DNA of 64,000 nt from Adiantum capillus-veneris (GCA_014529385.2 CM043962.1:40214598-40278597); one strand, 5' to 3'. Shown: positions 1-12,338, counted from the first letter of the stretch. Translations and numbers: made by a program. The notes: generated by a model not told the origin, from the letters alone.

Positions 1-1122
1 ACGTCCATCTATAGTGTGAATTATTCCCTTGGACAAGCACCCCAACTGCTCATTTTTGGATGGAAAAGGTGTTGGAGTGAAGCTCTCAACACCTGTGCAG
101 TCTAAATAATGCCTAAAATGACACGATACTAGATAGATACTTCACATGTCCACAAGAAAAAGGCTTTCTTGTAAGTTCCATATGTAGATTAAGAAAAAGG
201 CTTTCTTGCAGATCTTAAGTTCCTTAAGATCAACACACAACCTACACAAAAAAAAGAAGCGATGTTTAGAATACATGATTCTATATCAATAAATGTGTAT
301 GAACTATAAAGAAAAACACTACCTTTGTTTTAGATTTTGCATTGGAGAATTCCATGCTGATTTAAAAGCTCATTTATGAATGGTCTTGCAATTGGGTCTT
401 CAAACTAGCTTCCTCATAGCTTAATCTCTTAGCAAGAGAAACCAATTGCATAGGCTTCATGCTTGGTATGTGTGGGCTTCACTCCTCAAAATTTCTTGAA
501 GATTTTACTTCCAAGGAACCAAAAACTACATTCTTTAGACTCCTCTTTGTTGCGTTCTCTTCTCTAGAATCATTGTTATGTCCTCAATCTTTTTTGCTAC
601 TGAAAGTCTTCCTATGTTGAAAATATGTTGTGACCATTTCTCATTTCTTGTTTCCAATAATAAAAAAACATCACCAACAAGGTTAAATAAAGCATGATCT
701 TCAATCATCAGATGATGTTGATCAAAACAATAATAATCAATGATCATGCACACATCATCAACACCAACAAGGTCAAGTAAGATAATAGTTGTCTAATGAG
801 TATAACATCATCCTTCATATCTATATCAAATGTTCATCAAAAGCTAGATGAAATTATGGGCAAGAGTAACACTGCATTTAAGAGTAGATTTGAAGATTAA
901 CATCATTCTTTGTGGATCACACCCCAATCATTCATATAATTTTGCTAAGGGCTTAAACATGGCCTCCACTTCTAGATTGTTTGGTCAAAAAATCTCTTCT
1001 TGCCATAAGTAGAATAACCTTTTTGTATCCACATGACCAAAAAAGAAAGAATTACTTTTGATTTCTTAATCAAGCATATCACCATTTGTTTTAGATTTTA
1101 ATCCATTGCATTTGACCAAAAC
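1..1122. other. AT-rich non-coding DNA, no gene seen
   Basis: Only short ORFs without recognisable motifs occur here. The 72-codon minus ORF at 535-753 matches nothing I know and sits in low-complexity AT-rich sequence. No RNA gene or transposon end was found. Confidence 0.6.
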
Positions 1123-1368
1123 CTCAGGGGTTCACCATTCGATATCCCCTATATAACGTGCATTCACGGGGTATTAAAAAAACCCCTCTTTTAACATGTC
1201 TAAATGAATAAAATGACCCCTTATTTTAGGGAATTTTTCCAAAATTGAATATAAAAACCCCTTATTTTAATGTACCTCTATTAAATTGCCTTTTTTTTTC
1301 TCATTTTAAAGCCTCTCCTATCAAACTCACGTTATACATTAACATGATTACATAGTGCACCCCCCGAG
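1123..1368. mobile_element. Small non-autonomous TIR DNA transposon (MITE-like), 8-bp TSD
   Basis: The element begins CTCAGGGGTTCACC and ends GTGCACCCCCCGAG, which are imperfect inverted repeats of each other. The 8 bases ACCAAAAC flank it directly on both sides (1115-1122 and 1369-1376). It is 246 bp long and non-coding, with several CCCCTTATTTTA-like runs inside. An 8-bp target duplication is typical of the hAT superfamily, so hAT is the best guess. The termini resemble those of the element at 61445-62184, so both probably belong to one family. Confidence 0.75.
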
Positions 1369-1376
1369 ACCAAAAC

Positions 1377-3293
1377 ACAATATTAAAATTTTCAGTAAGA
1401 GTTGGTAAGAATCTTATGCATCCAAGATATAAAATCAAGTACTTGTTTTCAATATACATAGATTTTGTAGGTGGGTTTGTATAAGTACCATCCTCATCTA
1501 CACTTTTAGCTTTTAAATTTGTAGTTGTGCAATTTTTCTCCATCACAACTTCTACCATCTTCATATTGCAAAATTTTGGCCGGGTCAAATATTAACAATG
1601 CTTCACCATGTTGGAAACTAGTGAACATAGTAAATTCTAATCCATTATCTAATATCTTAACTCATGAATCCAACTAAAATACAAGAATTAAGAATAGCTA
1701 GACAATTCTAAACTTTGGTCTAGTATGGTTCTTAGGTTATGGTCCTAGGACCATCCTTGTAACCTTTGCTGACCTATCTTTGGAGACGCCGACTATGGAT
1801 ATGCTTCTAGCCAATTTATCGGTAAAATCCTTGATTGTAATTCTATTCTAATTCTAGAGATTATAAATATACATAAAGCTCACATGTTATGATGTAAATG
1901 GATTTGTCCCACTTACTTTTGATGCAAAGGTATAATACTTATGGGAACCGAGCCTAGAGATCATTTTTAGAAGACCTAGGTATAAAATTCACATTTAAGA
2001 AGCTTTGGAGAGAACTCTTGTACATATGAAGCAAAGAAGAGAGTGGTGCTACCTTCTAATCAAGGTATCTTGCAATCTAATAATCCAAATCAAGTTTTAT
2101 TAAGTGCATTGTGTTTCTTTCCTCTTGCTTTATCTTTTAAGTAAATTCATTGTGTTTCTTTTCTCTTGCTCTATCTTTTAGGTATATCCATTGTCAGTTT
2201 ATTTTGTCTTGCTCTATCTTTTATGTATATTCATTGAGTTTTGTGAAGGTTCATGACTACACTATGTGAGCTTTAATTTGCTGCTTTAGTGATGAATATA
2301 GGGCTAAATGCTAATCTTTTGATAGGAGGTTGTTTCCAAGCTTTATGAAATGTTATTTGACTATTTTTATTCTTATTTTGATGATTTGGCTGACAATGAT
2401 TAGCAATTTGTGTACCTCCCATAATTACTTTTTCAAGGTCTAGATTTGTGCTATTATCCCTTGCCTATAGTCTTTTAGAGTTTTGTGGTTTTTCAAGCTT
2501 GTTTAACTCAGAAACCATCAAGTGATTAGTTGGTGTGAGGATTGATCGTTTGTCTAACAAGATCGATTGTTGTTTGTTGATTTGTGGTTACTCTTGTGCA
2601 CCTTCCTACGTAGGTTCACTCCATTGAGTTTCACAAACTCAATGCATCTCCATGCCCATTAGTGTCAGATAACTATGCTATACCCCATCCAGATCGCTTC
2701 CTTGAGTATTGATATATTGTGTATGTTAGTGTCAAATAGCTATACTATAGATATCCATCGCAACAATCCACCAGTATTAACGTTGCTATCATGGATTCGA
2801 TCTTATGATGGTCAAGTGACCTTGTAACGTACTAGTATTCATGTACACTTAAACCCCATTCCATTTTCACTAACAACATAGTGGTGAAATGGGTTTTTTC
2901 CACTTGATAGAGTCTAAGAGTCAAGAACTAGCTAGATCTTTCATTTGGTAGCAAAGAGTGTTGTAATTGAGTGAAAACAAAGAATTGTTGTCATCAACTT
3001 TTTGATTGCTTTCAGAATGTTGTGCACTCCATCACTATTAGCCAATTTTTCAAGTTTTGGTCATTTCTTTGCACTTGGTCATTTTAAGTTCATAGGAGTA
3101 GATTTAGGAAAAACACCGTCACTTTGTTGCAAAAGTCAAAGAAAACTTGGGCAAAAATTATATTTTGGGCAATATAAAGAAGTGTTGGGAAATAGGGCAA
3201 ATCAAATTCAAATCACAGCTAGTTGACAGAGTCAGCCTCCATATAAAATAAGGAACATATTTGATAAGTGTGGTCAGTTTTGTGAAAAAAGTT
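1377..3293. other. Non-coding AT-rich stretch, no gene seen
   Basis: No ORF with recognisable protein features is present. A short tandem repeat at 2111-2236 is listed separately. Near 3002-3409 overlapping ORFs on both strands lie at the start of a decayed tandem repeat and look like chance frames. Confidence 0.55.
2111..2236. repeat. Tandem repeat, three units of about 41-44 bp
   Basis: Three consecutive diverged units start at about 2111, 2152 and 2193. Each contains the core CTTGCTYTATCTTTTA and ends in ATTCATT or ATCCATT. It is a local pyrimidine-rich minisatellite. Confidence 0.7.
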
Positions 3294-3790
3294 GAATCAT
3301 GATTCATGTACCTCAGAGTAGGGAATTGAAAAATTTGCAAATATTGAATCCTCATCACTTGTAAACACCTATTCTCAAAATTTGATTGAAAAAAGATACT
3401 TGAAACCACAGCAAAGCTAAGAAGTTGGAAAAATCCTAAAGTTACGGCTTACCAAACCAAAACACAAGGAAATTTTTACTTTTTGGTGTCCAAACATGAT
3501 AGATTTTGTTGAAATCAATTGCAAATGGTCTTGTCTAATGCGGTATAAATCTTGAATCCAAGTCATGTCAAACATGAATCATGATTCATGTACCTTGGAG
3601 TAATTTTTGGCCAAAAATATAACCACTATAGAGAGACAAAAAGGAGAAACCTACCTATATGATTTGGTCATCAAAAAAGTTGAAAAATCAAGGGAAACTT
3701 GCCAAAAATAGAAAGATGAACAAAAACCGCACTGGAAACCAAGAAATGAGATTCAACGCATCAAAAGATGTCCAAATTGGCAGTAAGTTG

Positions 3791-4017
3791 TGTTGGAATT
3801 AGGGTTGCAGAGAAGCACAGACAGCTTGGAGAAGACAAAGGAAGCTCAAGGGACACAATAGAGATTGTGTTTCTTAGTATGCAATGGAAAGATGAATATC
3901 CCTAGAGTGATGGCCGTATATACAATACACGGGGAAAAAAACCTCCTAAAGAGGGAAAAAATGCCTCGACGCTCCTAGTGTGTTCACACACATCACTACC
4001 ACATGTATATGGTAACA
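3791..4017 (-). repeat. Copia-1 3' LTR
   Basis: This 227-bp LTR pairs with 8744-8970 and ends in TGTTGG...GGTAACA on the plus strand. It abuts the target duplication AGTTG on its left. Confidence 0.95.
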
Positions 4018-4030
4018 AATCCCCTCTGGA
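4018..4030 (-). promoter_or_regulatory. Copia-1 polypurine tract
   Basis: Read on the minus strand, CCAGAGGGGATTT ends immediately at the 3' LTR. This is the expected plus-strand primer position. Confidence 0.75.
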
Positions 4031-4092
4031 GTGATGCGGTGAACGAGAGCTAGCACATGAGTAAAGGGAAGTGCCATGCCCTGAGGACATGA

Positions 4093-4720
4093 TCAGTCCA
4101 CAAAGGGGAGTAAGCCCAAAGCTTTGCAGAAAGCTTCAAGCTTCTCACGAGACAATGCCTTTGTGAAAAGATCTGCAAGGTTGTCCTGTGTTGGCACATA
4201 AGCCAAGATGATCTCTCTTGGTGAGAGCCTCTCCCTGACATAGTGGTAATGCACCTCAATGTGCGTTGTGAGAGCATGAAAAACTGGGTTCCTCGCAACT
4301 GCCATTGTGCTCTGACTGTCAGTGTAGATAGTGTTGGCAGTGTCCTGTCCAACACCCAAATCAGCCATAAGGCGTCTGAGCCATACACACTCAATCGTAG
4401 CTGTGAAGACTGCCCTGTACTCAGCCTCACAACTCGAAGTGGCCACAATAGGTTTCTTCTTCCTCAACCATGATATACATGAACTGCCAAGCATGAAACA
4501 AAAACCACTTGTGGACACTCACGTGTCAAAACAACCAGCCCAATCTGAGTCCGAAAAAGCATGTAAGTCTGGCGGCAATGATCCTCCCTTGGGATAAAAC
4601 AAGCCAAGATGTAAAGTGCCACTAAGGTAGCAAAAAATCCTCTTGACAGCTTGCCAATGCTTAGACCTTGGGCTATGCATAAATTTGCTGACCTGTGAGA
4701 CTGCAAACTAAATATCTGAC
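4093..4720 (-). pseudogene. Copia-1 RNase H domain and C-terminus of pol
   Basis: On the minus strand this encodes the copia RNase H. A SDSDWAG block is followed by STSGFCFMLG, ATSSCEAEYRAV (catalytic Glu), an ECVWLRRL block and TDSQSTMAVARNP (catalytic Asp). The end of pol is DNLADLFTKALSREKLE. The 141-residue frame ends at 4093, close to the purine tract, as expected for a pol C-terminus. A stop just before VSTSG and a frame change separate it from the RT. Confidence 0.9.
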
Positions 4721-5871
4721 CTCGTGTTGCATACATAAATGAGGTAGCCAACAACAGTTTGGTAAAGAGTGACATCAGCAGGATCGCCAGCATCATATAG
4801 ACTCAACTTCAAACCTATTTCCATGGGAGTGGTAATAGGTTTGCAATCCTCAAGTCCAAACTTACATAGCAATGTTTCTATGTAACTTTTCTGACACAAA
4901 GCAATACCACCATCACACTGCTTAAACTGTATACCCAAGTAATGATGCAACAGCCCCAAATATTTCAACTTGAAAGTAGCATTCAAATCAGCCTTAAATT
5001 CAGCAATATGTCTCTCATTTGGTCCAGTGATCAGAAAATCATCGACATAAAGAACCACAATGAGAAGTACATCATCCTCACGCTTTACATACAATGTGCT
5101 TTCTGTTGGAATGTTACGAAAGCCTCGTTTCACCAAATGAGTGTCAGCTTTCTCATACCAAACACGAGGAGATTGCTTCAACCCATACAAAGCCTTCTTA
5201 CATCTTCACACTTTGTCCTCTTGTCCTTTTATGACAAAACCGCGAGGCTGTGTTACATAAACTTCCTCAAATATGTCACCATTCAAGAAAGCAGTAACAA
5301 TGTCTGATTGATGTACAGCCCAACCAAAATGAGCTGCCAATGCACATAGAAAACGCACATTAGTCATACGACAAGTGGGAGCAAAAGTCTCTTGATAATC
5401 AATGCCTTTTTGCTGTGCATAACCCTTTGCAACAAGTCGAGCCTTATGGCGATCGATCTCACCATCCGGCTTGCGTTTTAACTTGTAAACCCACTTTGTA
5501 CCAATGGCCTTTTTGCCAGGAGGCAAATCACATAAAGTCCATGTGTCATTTTCTATAAGTGCATCATATTCTAATTGCATGGCAGCCATCCAATTTTCTG
5601 AATTCTGTGCTTCATCAAAAGACAGAGGCTCCTCAACATCATGTAAGCTAGACATAGCCAAAGCATAACAATCTGATGCATAAGATGCATGGCGAGAGCC
5701 TGAACGAGTACGACTAGACAAAGGTGCATCCAATTTACTGTCACGCAAAGTGTGCACCAGCCATTTTGGCATACCTCTAGCCTGCTCATTTTCAGCCCTT
5801 TCCTTATCAAGTACATCATGTACATCTGCATCAGTAATAGGCTGATCTGTAACATTTTCAGAAACCCCCAT
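4708..5871 (-). pseudogene. Copia-1 reverse transcriptase
   Basis: Copia-type RT (RVT_2) in two consecutive pieces. The first (5206-5871) has WMAAMQLEYDAL, the KWVYKLKRKPDG block, ARLVAKGYAQQKGIDYQETFAP and the catalytic region SDIVTAFLNGD. The second (4708-5190) has YGLKQSPRVWYE, the active-site VLYVDDFLI and HYLGIQFK. A stop after QEDKV and another after NTRSDI interrupt it. The catalytic YVDD is intact. The product would copy element RNA in cytoplasmic particles. Confidence 0.92.
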
Positions 5872-5874
5872 AGG

Positions 5875-7300
5875 CTATACATTTGCCTCATTGGAACTTA
5901 CATTCGTATTTCCACCACTGAAAAGAGGCAACAAAGTGTCATAAATGTCATGTGAGCTTACATTACTATCTCTAGTACATGACAGCAAGGGGTGATGAAC
6001 AGAATCTTCCACAAACACTACATCCCGAGAAACCAGAATACGTTTTGTTTGCAGATGATACAACCTGTAACCTTTGCTTTCAGCACTATAACCACAACAA
6101 AAATACATTTGACAACCTTATCATCCAATTTTCTGCGCTGCACTTGTGGCACCAAAGCATATGCCAAACAGCTAAAAACATGCATGTGCTTAATAGAAGG
6201 CTTGCTATCATGCCATGCTTCAAAGGGAGCAATAGACTGCAACGCTTTCGTAGGACACCTGTTAAGTACATAAGTGGCACACATGATGGCCTCAAGCCAA
6301 AAAGAATGCGGCAAAGCTTGACGTTTGACCATACATCGTGCCATTTCCGTTAGTGGCCTATTTTTCCTCTCAGCAACACCATTTTGTTGAGGTGTATAAG
6401 ACACGGTACATTGGTGTTTTATCCCACGACTAGCCACAAATGCATTAAATTCATGAGACATATACTCCCCCTCTCGATCGGAACGGAGGGTGCCCATAGT
6501 ACATTTCGAGACATTTTCAGCCATAGCCAGAAATTGTTTGAAGCACATAAAAACTTCGGACTTCGCTTTAAGCGGAAATACCCATGCATGCCTGGAGTAA
6601 TCATCAATGAAAGTCATGAAGTACATGTAATTGCCCAAGGAAAGAGTTTGCATGGGCCCACAAACATCACTATGCACAAGCTGCAACCTGCATGTCGCCC
6701 GAACTGAACCATCCTTTGGAAATTGCAAAACGTTGCATCTTACCCAAAATACAGCCTTCACAAACATGTTTGACAGGTGCTTCAAGAGGTGGCAAAGAAG
6801 CAACCATGTCAGATTTTTGCAAACTGGCAAACTGGCAAACTTCAGATGACCAAAACATGCATGCCAAAGTTTTGCATCTGAAATAGCCCTTGAATCTGCA
6901 ACAGCATTTGCAAAATTTTGTCCACCCTTGTCATACAAAGTGAGCTTATACAGCCCATGGCACAAAAGCCCAGATGCAACAATTTCATCACCAAAACTGA
7001 GATCATGAACTGTACATCTGTCATCCACAAATTTGACTACAAGTCCAAGTCTAGCAAGTGCGGATACAGACAAGAGATTCTTCTTGATCCTAGGTACATA
7101 AAGTGTATCAACAAGTGTGAAGGAACTACCATTAGCAGCAGTGAGCACAATCTTTCCAACTCCCTGAACTGGATAGAGGAGTTGTTGGCACAAGTGATTG
7201 AATTCCCATGAGGGACAGACTCGAGAGAGGTAAGCAATTCACGATGTGAGGTAATGTGCTTTGTAGCACCACTGTCGAAATACCACACATGTGAATCTGC
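5875..7300 (-). pseudogene. Copia-1 protease end, pre-integrase and integrase core
   Basis: The main frame, 6018-7193, carries VPRIKKNLLSVSALA (end of the protease block) and LWHACFGHLKF (pre-integrase). It also has the integrase core: VHSDVCGPM (first Asp), TFIDDYSRHAW, LRSDREGEY (second Asp) and QQNGVAERKNR (Glu). It closes with a weak HVFSCLAYALVP block. The zinc-binding CxxC before HSDVCGP is degraded. A frame change near 6090 leads into the 5875-6108 frame with RDVVF, where integrase normally joins the RT linker. All three DDE residues are present. Confidence 0.9.
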
Positions 7301-8382
7301 AGCAACTGACAAGCATGCATCATGGACAACAGGATTGTAAGTGCACTCTGTGCTAAAAGCCCATTTTGCATCAACATCAGCAACACAGTCTCCTTTCACA
7401 GAAGACTCAACAATGGCTGCATTTCTAGTGGAACCAGCATTTGCAGTGGAACCACCCTCTTTCTTCTTAGCCTCTTTGGCCTTCAACTTAGGACACGACT
7501 TGATCAAGTGATCATTGGCTTTACAATAATGGCAATGCATCTTCTTTTTGCCCTTATCACCAGAATTTCCAGACGAATTGTTGCCAGCAGAAGCATTAGG
7601 AACAGAATTTTTGCCACTCGCAGCAGAACCATAAGAAGTGGCTGCATCGCTGTAACCACCCTTTCTTTGAGAAGCAATAAAAGCCTGTTCAACTGCACGC
7701 TGTCTAGTCCTGTTTTTTCTGGAAAGTGACTCTTGCAACACCAATGTGCATAATGCATCAACTTGACAACTTCTGGATTTCCTTGGGTCATAAGTCTCCA
7801 AGTACTAGCAAAAGTCTGGTAAGAATCTGGTAAGGCATCAAGAACAGTCTGCACAAGGGAACTGTCTGAAATCTTCACCTGCAGAAATAAGTTGCTCATT
7901 GATATCCTTGACACTAGCAAGGAAAGTGTCCATATCATCTTCCTCATGCATAATCTTCGACTCCAGCTCTTTACGCAGCAAAGCAATTTTAGCCTCATTG
8001 CGGCTTGCATAAAGACCTGCTAGAATATCCCAAGCCTGTTTTGTAGATTTTGCTGAATGGATGTGAGAACAATGGTGCGCTTCACAGACAACGCAATCAA
8101 TGCATGAGCCTGCACATCCTTAACATCCCAACGAGCTTGTTCTGCCGTAGGCAAAACAACTCTAACAGTTGCAATCCTTGCAGCAAGACCTGCAACATCC
8201 TCAACATCGCCTACATCCTCAGAACCAGGACGTACATCAATGCCCTGCACAATGTTCCAGACGCCTTTTGACACAAGAATATGTTGCATCATATAAGCCC
8301 ACATAGGGTAGCTGTCCCCATCCAACCTGTCCTCAGCAACAGCAAACATCTTGAACACATCTGTGTTGTTGTTGTCAGCCAT
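7300..8382 (-). pseudogene. Copia-1 gag and protease active site
   Basis: The gag start is the ATG whose complement is at 8380-8382, opening MADNNNTDVFKMF. This gives a copia gag with a LDGDSYPMWAYMM block. The frame shifts near 8030 and again near 7800. The last part, 7037-7801, has a CCHC zinc knuckle (CHYCKANDHLIKSC), then basic sequence, then the protease block VWYFDSGATKHITSH with its DSGA catalytic motif intact. Copia gag packages element RNA; the protease cleaves the polyprotein. The frame breaks make it inactive. Confidence 0.88.
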
Positions 8383-8729
8383 GGTAAATGTTGCACCTGA
8401 TGTGAAAACTGCCCAAAAATAGAAGAAACGGAGCGGGAACAACCTGTGCTATATAGCACAAACCGTAGAAACTATAAGGCACCTGTTATGTTGAAAACAA
8501 CACTGACAGAAATTCGGCACAAAATGATGAAATAGCCTGTGCAGTACTGCTTGTAGTGGAAACGGAGGCCGAAATGAGCCCAAATCAAAATTCTGAGCAG
8601 ACCGAGCTTTACGAGTTCACCCAAAATATTTGTCGACCTGCGAACGCTCACCAAAGCTCACTAAAATCGGAGAAAGTGAGCAGGTGTGTGCTGGAGCAGC
8701 TGGGGACTAAGCCTGGGAGGACGTGACCT

Positions 8730-8741
8730 GCTCTGATACCA
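8730..8741 (-). promoter_or_regulatory. Copia-1 primer binding site (tRNA-iMet type)
   Basis: The minus strand reads TGGTATCAGAGC two bases inside the 5' LTR. This is the standard plant copia primer site, complementary to the 3' end of initiator tRNA-Met. Confidence 0.95.
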
Positions 8742-8743
8742 AT

Positions 8744-8970
8744 TGTTGGAATTAGGGCTGCAGAGAAGCGCAGATAGCTTGGAGAAGACGAAGGAAGCTC
8801 AAGGCACACAATAGAGAGTGTGTTTCTTAGTATGCAATGGAAAGATGGATAGCCCTAGAGTGATGGGCGTATATACAATGCACGGGGAAAAAAACCTCCT
8901 AAAGAGGGAAAAAATGCCCCGGCAGTCCCAGTGTGTTCACACACATCACTACCACATGTATATGGTAACA
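8744..8970 (-). repeat. Copia-1 5' LTR
   Basis: This 227-bp LTR pairs with 3791-4017. It lies next to the primer site on its left and the AGTTG target duplication on its right. Confidence 0.95.
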
Positions 8971-10031
8971 AGTTGTAGATATAGCTTGTAGACATAGTGT
9001 GTGGAAAGTTACCAAGAGGTCAAATCCGGATATGGAGGAACATGAATCATGATTCATGTACCTTAGACTAGTGACTAGGCAATTGAAAAAATGAATGCAC
9101 ACTGAAACACAGGGGTTTGCTAAAACCAAAACCAACCTTGAGTCCCAAAAAGACTATGAAATCCTCTTCAAATCAAGGACTTGAGAAGAAAGTTTAAAAA
9201 CTGCAATATACCAAGGAGAACTAGAATTTTGGCATCCAAATCAAACAAAATTTTGGAAAATAGTCTTTAAATATCCTCTTCTAGTAAAAGATGGAGTCCA
9301 AATTGGCAACAAGTTGTGGATATAGCTTGTAGATATAGAGATGAAGTCCAAATATGGAGGAACATGAATTGTGATTCATGTACCTCAAAACAAAAAAAAT
9401 GGAAAAATGAATGCACACTCAAACACATGGGTTTTCTAAAACCCGAACCGACCTTTTGAATCCTAAAAATAATATGAAATCCTCTTCAAATCAAGGAGTT
9501 GAGAAGATAGTCTAAAAACTACAAAATACAAAGGAGAATTGGAATTTGGCATCCAAATCAAACACAATTTTGGGGAATAGTATTCAAAGAGCCTCTTCTA
9601 GTAAGATTTGGAGTCCAAATGCAAACATGAATTGCAATTCATGTACCCTTGCAAACTGAAGGAATCAAAACACATATAACTCCATTAGTGTTTACACATA
9701 GTGGATAGTCACCTGGTAAAATTTTGACTCAAAAGCTTGAACAAGTTGGATTACAATCTAGCAGTTGTAGCCAACTGAGATAGGGTGGATACTAGAGGTA
9801 GGCCTAGTGATACAAAGCCCATTGCAATTTTCAGATTTGAGTTTGGACAAGTAAAAGAGTGCCACCCAAGTTGACTTGGAGTTAGATAGTCTTATACATA
9901 ATACTAGCATTCCAGACAAATAAAAGAGATCCAAATTGAACACAAAGTGGCCAAGGAGACATAACTCATCATTATGAACACATATGTGTAGTCAATTTTT
10001 TCATATCATGAAAAACATGAAGCACGATCCA

Positions 10032-11409
10032 TGTACCTCTTCATAGTGGGGGTTCCTAGCTTCATAAGCCTATAGACATACTTGAGTATATCCCATATTT
10101 CAAGTTTGGGCCAGAAATACCCTCTAGAGACCAAGTTACAAGCCAAACAAGTTTGTGTCTTTTGGTTTTGAAACTGTTTTGAGTGCGGCTCTCTAGAATT
10201 GCTCTAATTTTTGATACATAACTCCAAATTGAGTCAGGTTTTGCTAGGATAAAAGCTTCTGAATAGGATTCCCAAATCGAAACTTTTAGTATGTCTAGAA
10301 TAGGTTTCCTAAGTCTTGAGGGCCACCAATACGTGACTTTCTAGAGACTTGAAAAGGGGGCAAAAAGGGACTATTTGCTAGACCAAGGTGACATAAGGAA
10401 TATCCTTAGAGCGTTGAGTGATCCTTAATCATGTCAAATCATCCAGGACCACGGTTATCAAGTCAGAGATATGTTACATATGAAAACCACAAGAAATCTT
10501 CCAACACTTTTGACAATGGGTATGAGAGAAACCTAAGAGATGTATCAATCATACCTTGCCACATCTCAAGGTTTGAATAATGGATCTTTGACAAGTGGTT
10601 ATCCTGCTCATTGGGAGCCATATCAACCACTACATCCATCAACTCAAATGCATGTGACTGGAAGCATGCGAGAAAAAATTGATGAGGACCTAGAGAAGAA
10701 ACATCCTCAGATAAAAAACCCAACGTGAAATTAATCAAAACTAACAAAGCCATGAGAGGCTTGATGGACTATGATTATATGGATATGTATAGATTTTTGT
10801 GATTGGGGATCAAAATATCTTCCACAAATGTGTATAAACCCAATGCTAGAGAGTTGATATGCCTTAAGAACCTTTATGTATTCATGTATACAGATGCCCA
10901 AGGCGTGCAGGTTTTGATGGTAGATAAGTATGGACGAGAGTACAAACATGTCAATCCGATTGAGCACTGGAAAGATTTACCTATATGGGTACTCCAATAT
11001 ACACTCACTAAAAACACCTGAGTGTGAATGCCCCACGGATACTTGAGACCAGTCTACAAGGATCTGAGACACAAACTACAGGAATAATGGGATACAATGA
11101 GTCTTGAGGAGATACAGATGTTTTGGAGACTGAAGCTACAATATCAACATGATCACAAACATCAAGAATTGCTAGCCATTGGAGTGTAGCTCCTAATTCC
11201 ATAATCCCAACAAGAGGATACACTATTGTAATGGGCCAAGATGACCATAATTCAAAAATAGAGTTCCAAAAAGGATACCAAAGTGTATATCAAAGAGGAT
11301 TCTACCAAGATCTCCTCCAAGACAACACGAAGTAGGAAGAGATGTCTTTGAGAGAGACCTAGAAATGATAAGATATGTGGCTGAACCATGACAAATTAGA
11401 CCATATCAA
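10032..11409. other. Decayed sequence with only short ORFs, no gene assigned
   Basis: Short plus-strand frames at 10540-10728 and 10803-11021 could be remnants of the N-terminal gag region of the gypsy fragment that follows, but I see no diagnostic motif. Both strands are rich in stops. Confidence 0.4.
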
Positions 11410-11990
11410 GTAGAAAAATGTGTGAACAAAAAATATGGAAAATCAAAAGATCCTCATGCACATGTATCTATTTTTAAGCAAGCTTTGAGAGCAGAGTGAG
11501 TGCATGATTTCCATACCCAATATGGAGGATTTGGCTTGATCTTGGAAGGGACAACTTTGACTTGGTTTCAACCACTAAATTGAGATTCTTTTGCTATGAT
11601 AGAGAACCTCTTAATAGAGTTGCAAAAGAATCCTCAAGAAGGGGGATTAAGAATGACACTGTTTAACAAATATATGCTTTCAAGAAAAGAGAAAACGAGA
11701 AGGTGAAAGATGCATTTTTATGGTTAAGCAGTATCTAGAGATGTTTGTTGACAAAGGCACCACAAAAAGACCAATTAAAAGTGCTTTATATTGAAGTTTT
11801 GGAAAAAAAACACTAAAAAAGGATCTTCACTTAAAAGGGTTTTGTGTCTCTAGAAGGAGTGACAAAAGAAGCTTTGTATCTTGTGGACAACTGTAGAGCT
11901 TATGGAGAGATATCAAAAAACATTGATGTCTCAACCATTAAAACAAGTTCCACAACAAGTGAGATTGTACCTAAGAAAATGAACGTTATA
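11410..11990 (+). pseudogene. Ty3/gypsy-type gag fragment
   Basis: Reading across frames on the plus strand gives a Retrotrans_gag-like block: LILEGTTLTWFQPLN, then IENLLIEF, then FKKRENEKVKDAFLWL. This is the usual 'leG.A..W......I.sw..l...F' pattern of gypsy gag. Stops and frame changes are frequent. No LTR or pol belonging to this fragment is visible, so it is an old remnant. Confidence 0.6.
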
Positions 11991-12009
11991 TAGTAAGTAG
12001 CCACCCGAT

Positions 12010-12338
12010 GTAGGTAAAATCATTGATGAGGTAGTGAGAAGGATGAACAACCTCAAACAAGGAAGTGTGACATCTGTGAAGGCGATCATTGTACCACTCT
12101 GGGCTAAACATAACCAAAACCTGTAGTGCCCAATGTATGTCAACAACCAAAATGGTGTGCTGTTCATACAAATGTATGGGGTATAGCAAAGACTGCATTT
12201 GTGGGTGGATGCACGTTCTATGTGAGCTTCATTGATGACCATAGGAGGAAGGTATGGGTCTTTTTCATAAAGCAAAAAAGTAAGGTTCTTGTGCACTTCC
12301 AGAATTTCAAGGCTAGTGTTGAAAAACCTATGGTGTGA
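12010..12338 (+). pseudogene. Copia integrase fragment preceded by a zinc-knuckle remnant
   Basis: Near 12058 the plus strand encodes KCDICEGDHC, resembling a zinc knuckle. The frame 12126-12338 then reads CAVHTNVWGIAKTA (first integrase Asp replaced by Asn) and FYVSFIDDHRRKVWVFF, followed by HFQNFKASVEK. This is the start of a copia integrase core. It is cut off by a minus-strand LTR at about 12339. The order zinc knuckle to integrase without protease means an internal deletion. Confidence 0.7.

Larger units (their letters stand above)
3791..8970 (-). mobile_element. Copia-1: complete Ty1/copia LTR retrotransposon, inactivated
   Basis: Two 227-bp LTRs with TG...CA ends flank a gag-protease-integrase-RT-RNase H coding region on the minus strand. 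The flanking AGTTG (3786-3790 and 8971-8975) is a 5-bp target duplication. A tRNA-iMet type primer site and a purine tract lie just inside the LTRs. By eye the LTRs differ at about 15 of 227 positions, so the insertion is not recent. Frameshifts and stops break gag and pol several times, so this copy cannot make a full polyprotein. Confidence 0.95.
3294..10031. repeat. Decayed tandem repeat with a GAATCATGATTC palindrome, split by Copia-1
   Basis: The motif GAATCATGATTCATGTACC, or a diverged form, recurs at 3294, 3576, 9044, 9366, 9629 and 10019. Removing the copia insertion (3791-8970 plus one TSD copy) leaves spacings of about 282, 283, 322, 263 and 390 bp. Flanking words recur as well, such as 'gagtccaaat' and 'tatagcttgtaga'. 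The array looks like an old satellite or a multiplied element end. No coding potential is visible in 8976-10031. Confidence 0.65.

Noticed and set aside
3902-4518. Overlapping minus and plus frames in the Copia-1 3' region as separate genes
   Set aside because: Only the 4093-4518 minus frame carries RNase H motifs. The others overlap it or the LTR.
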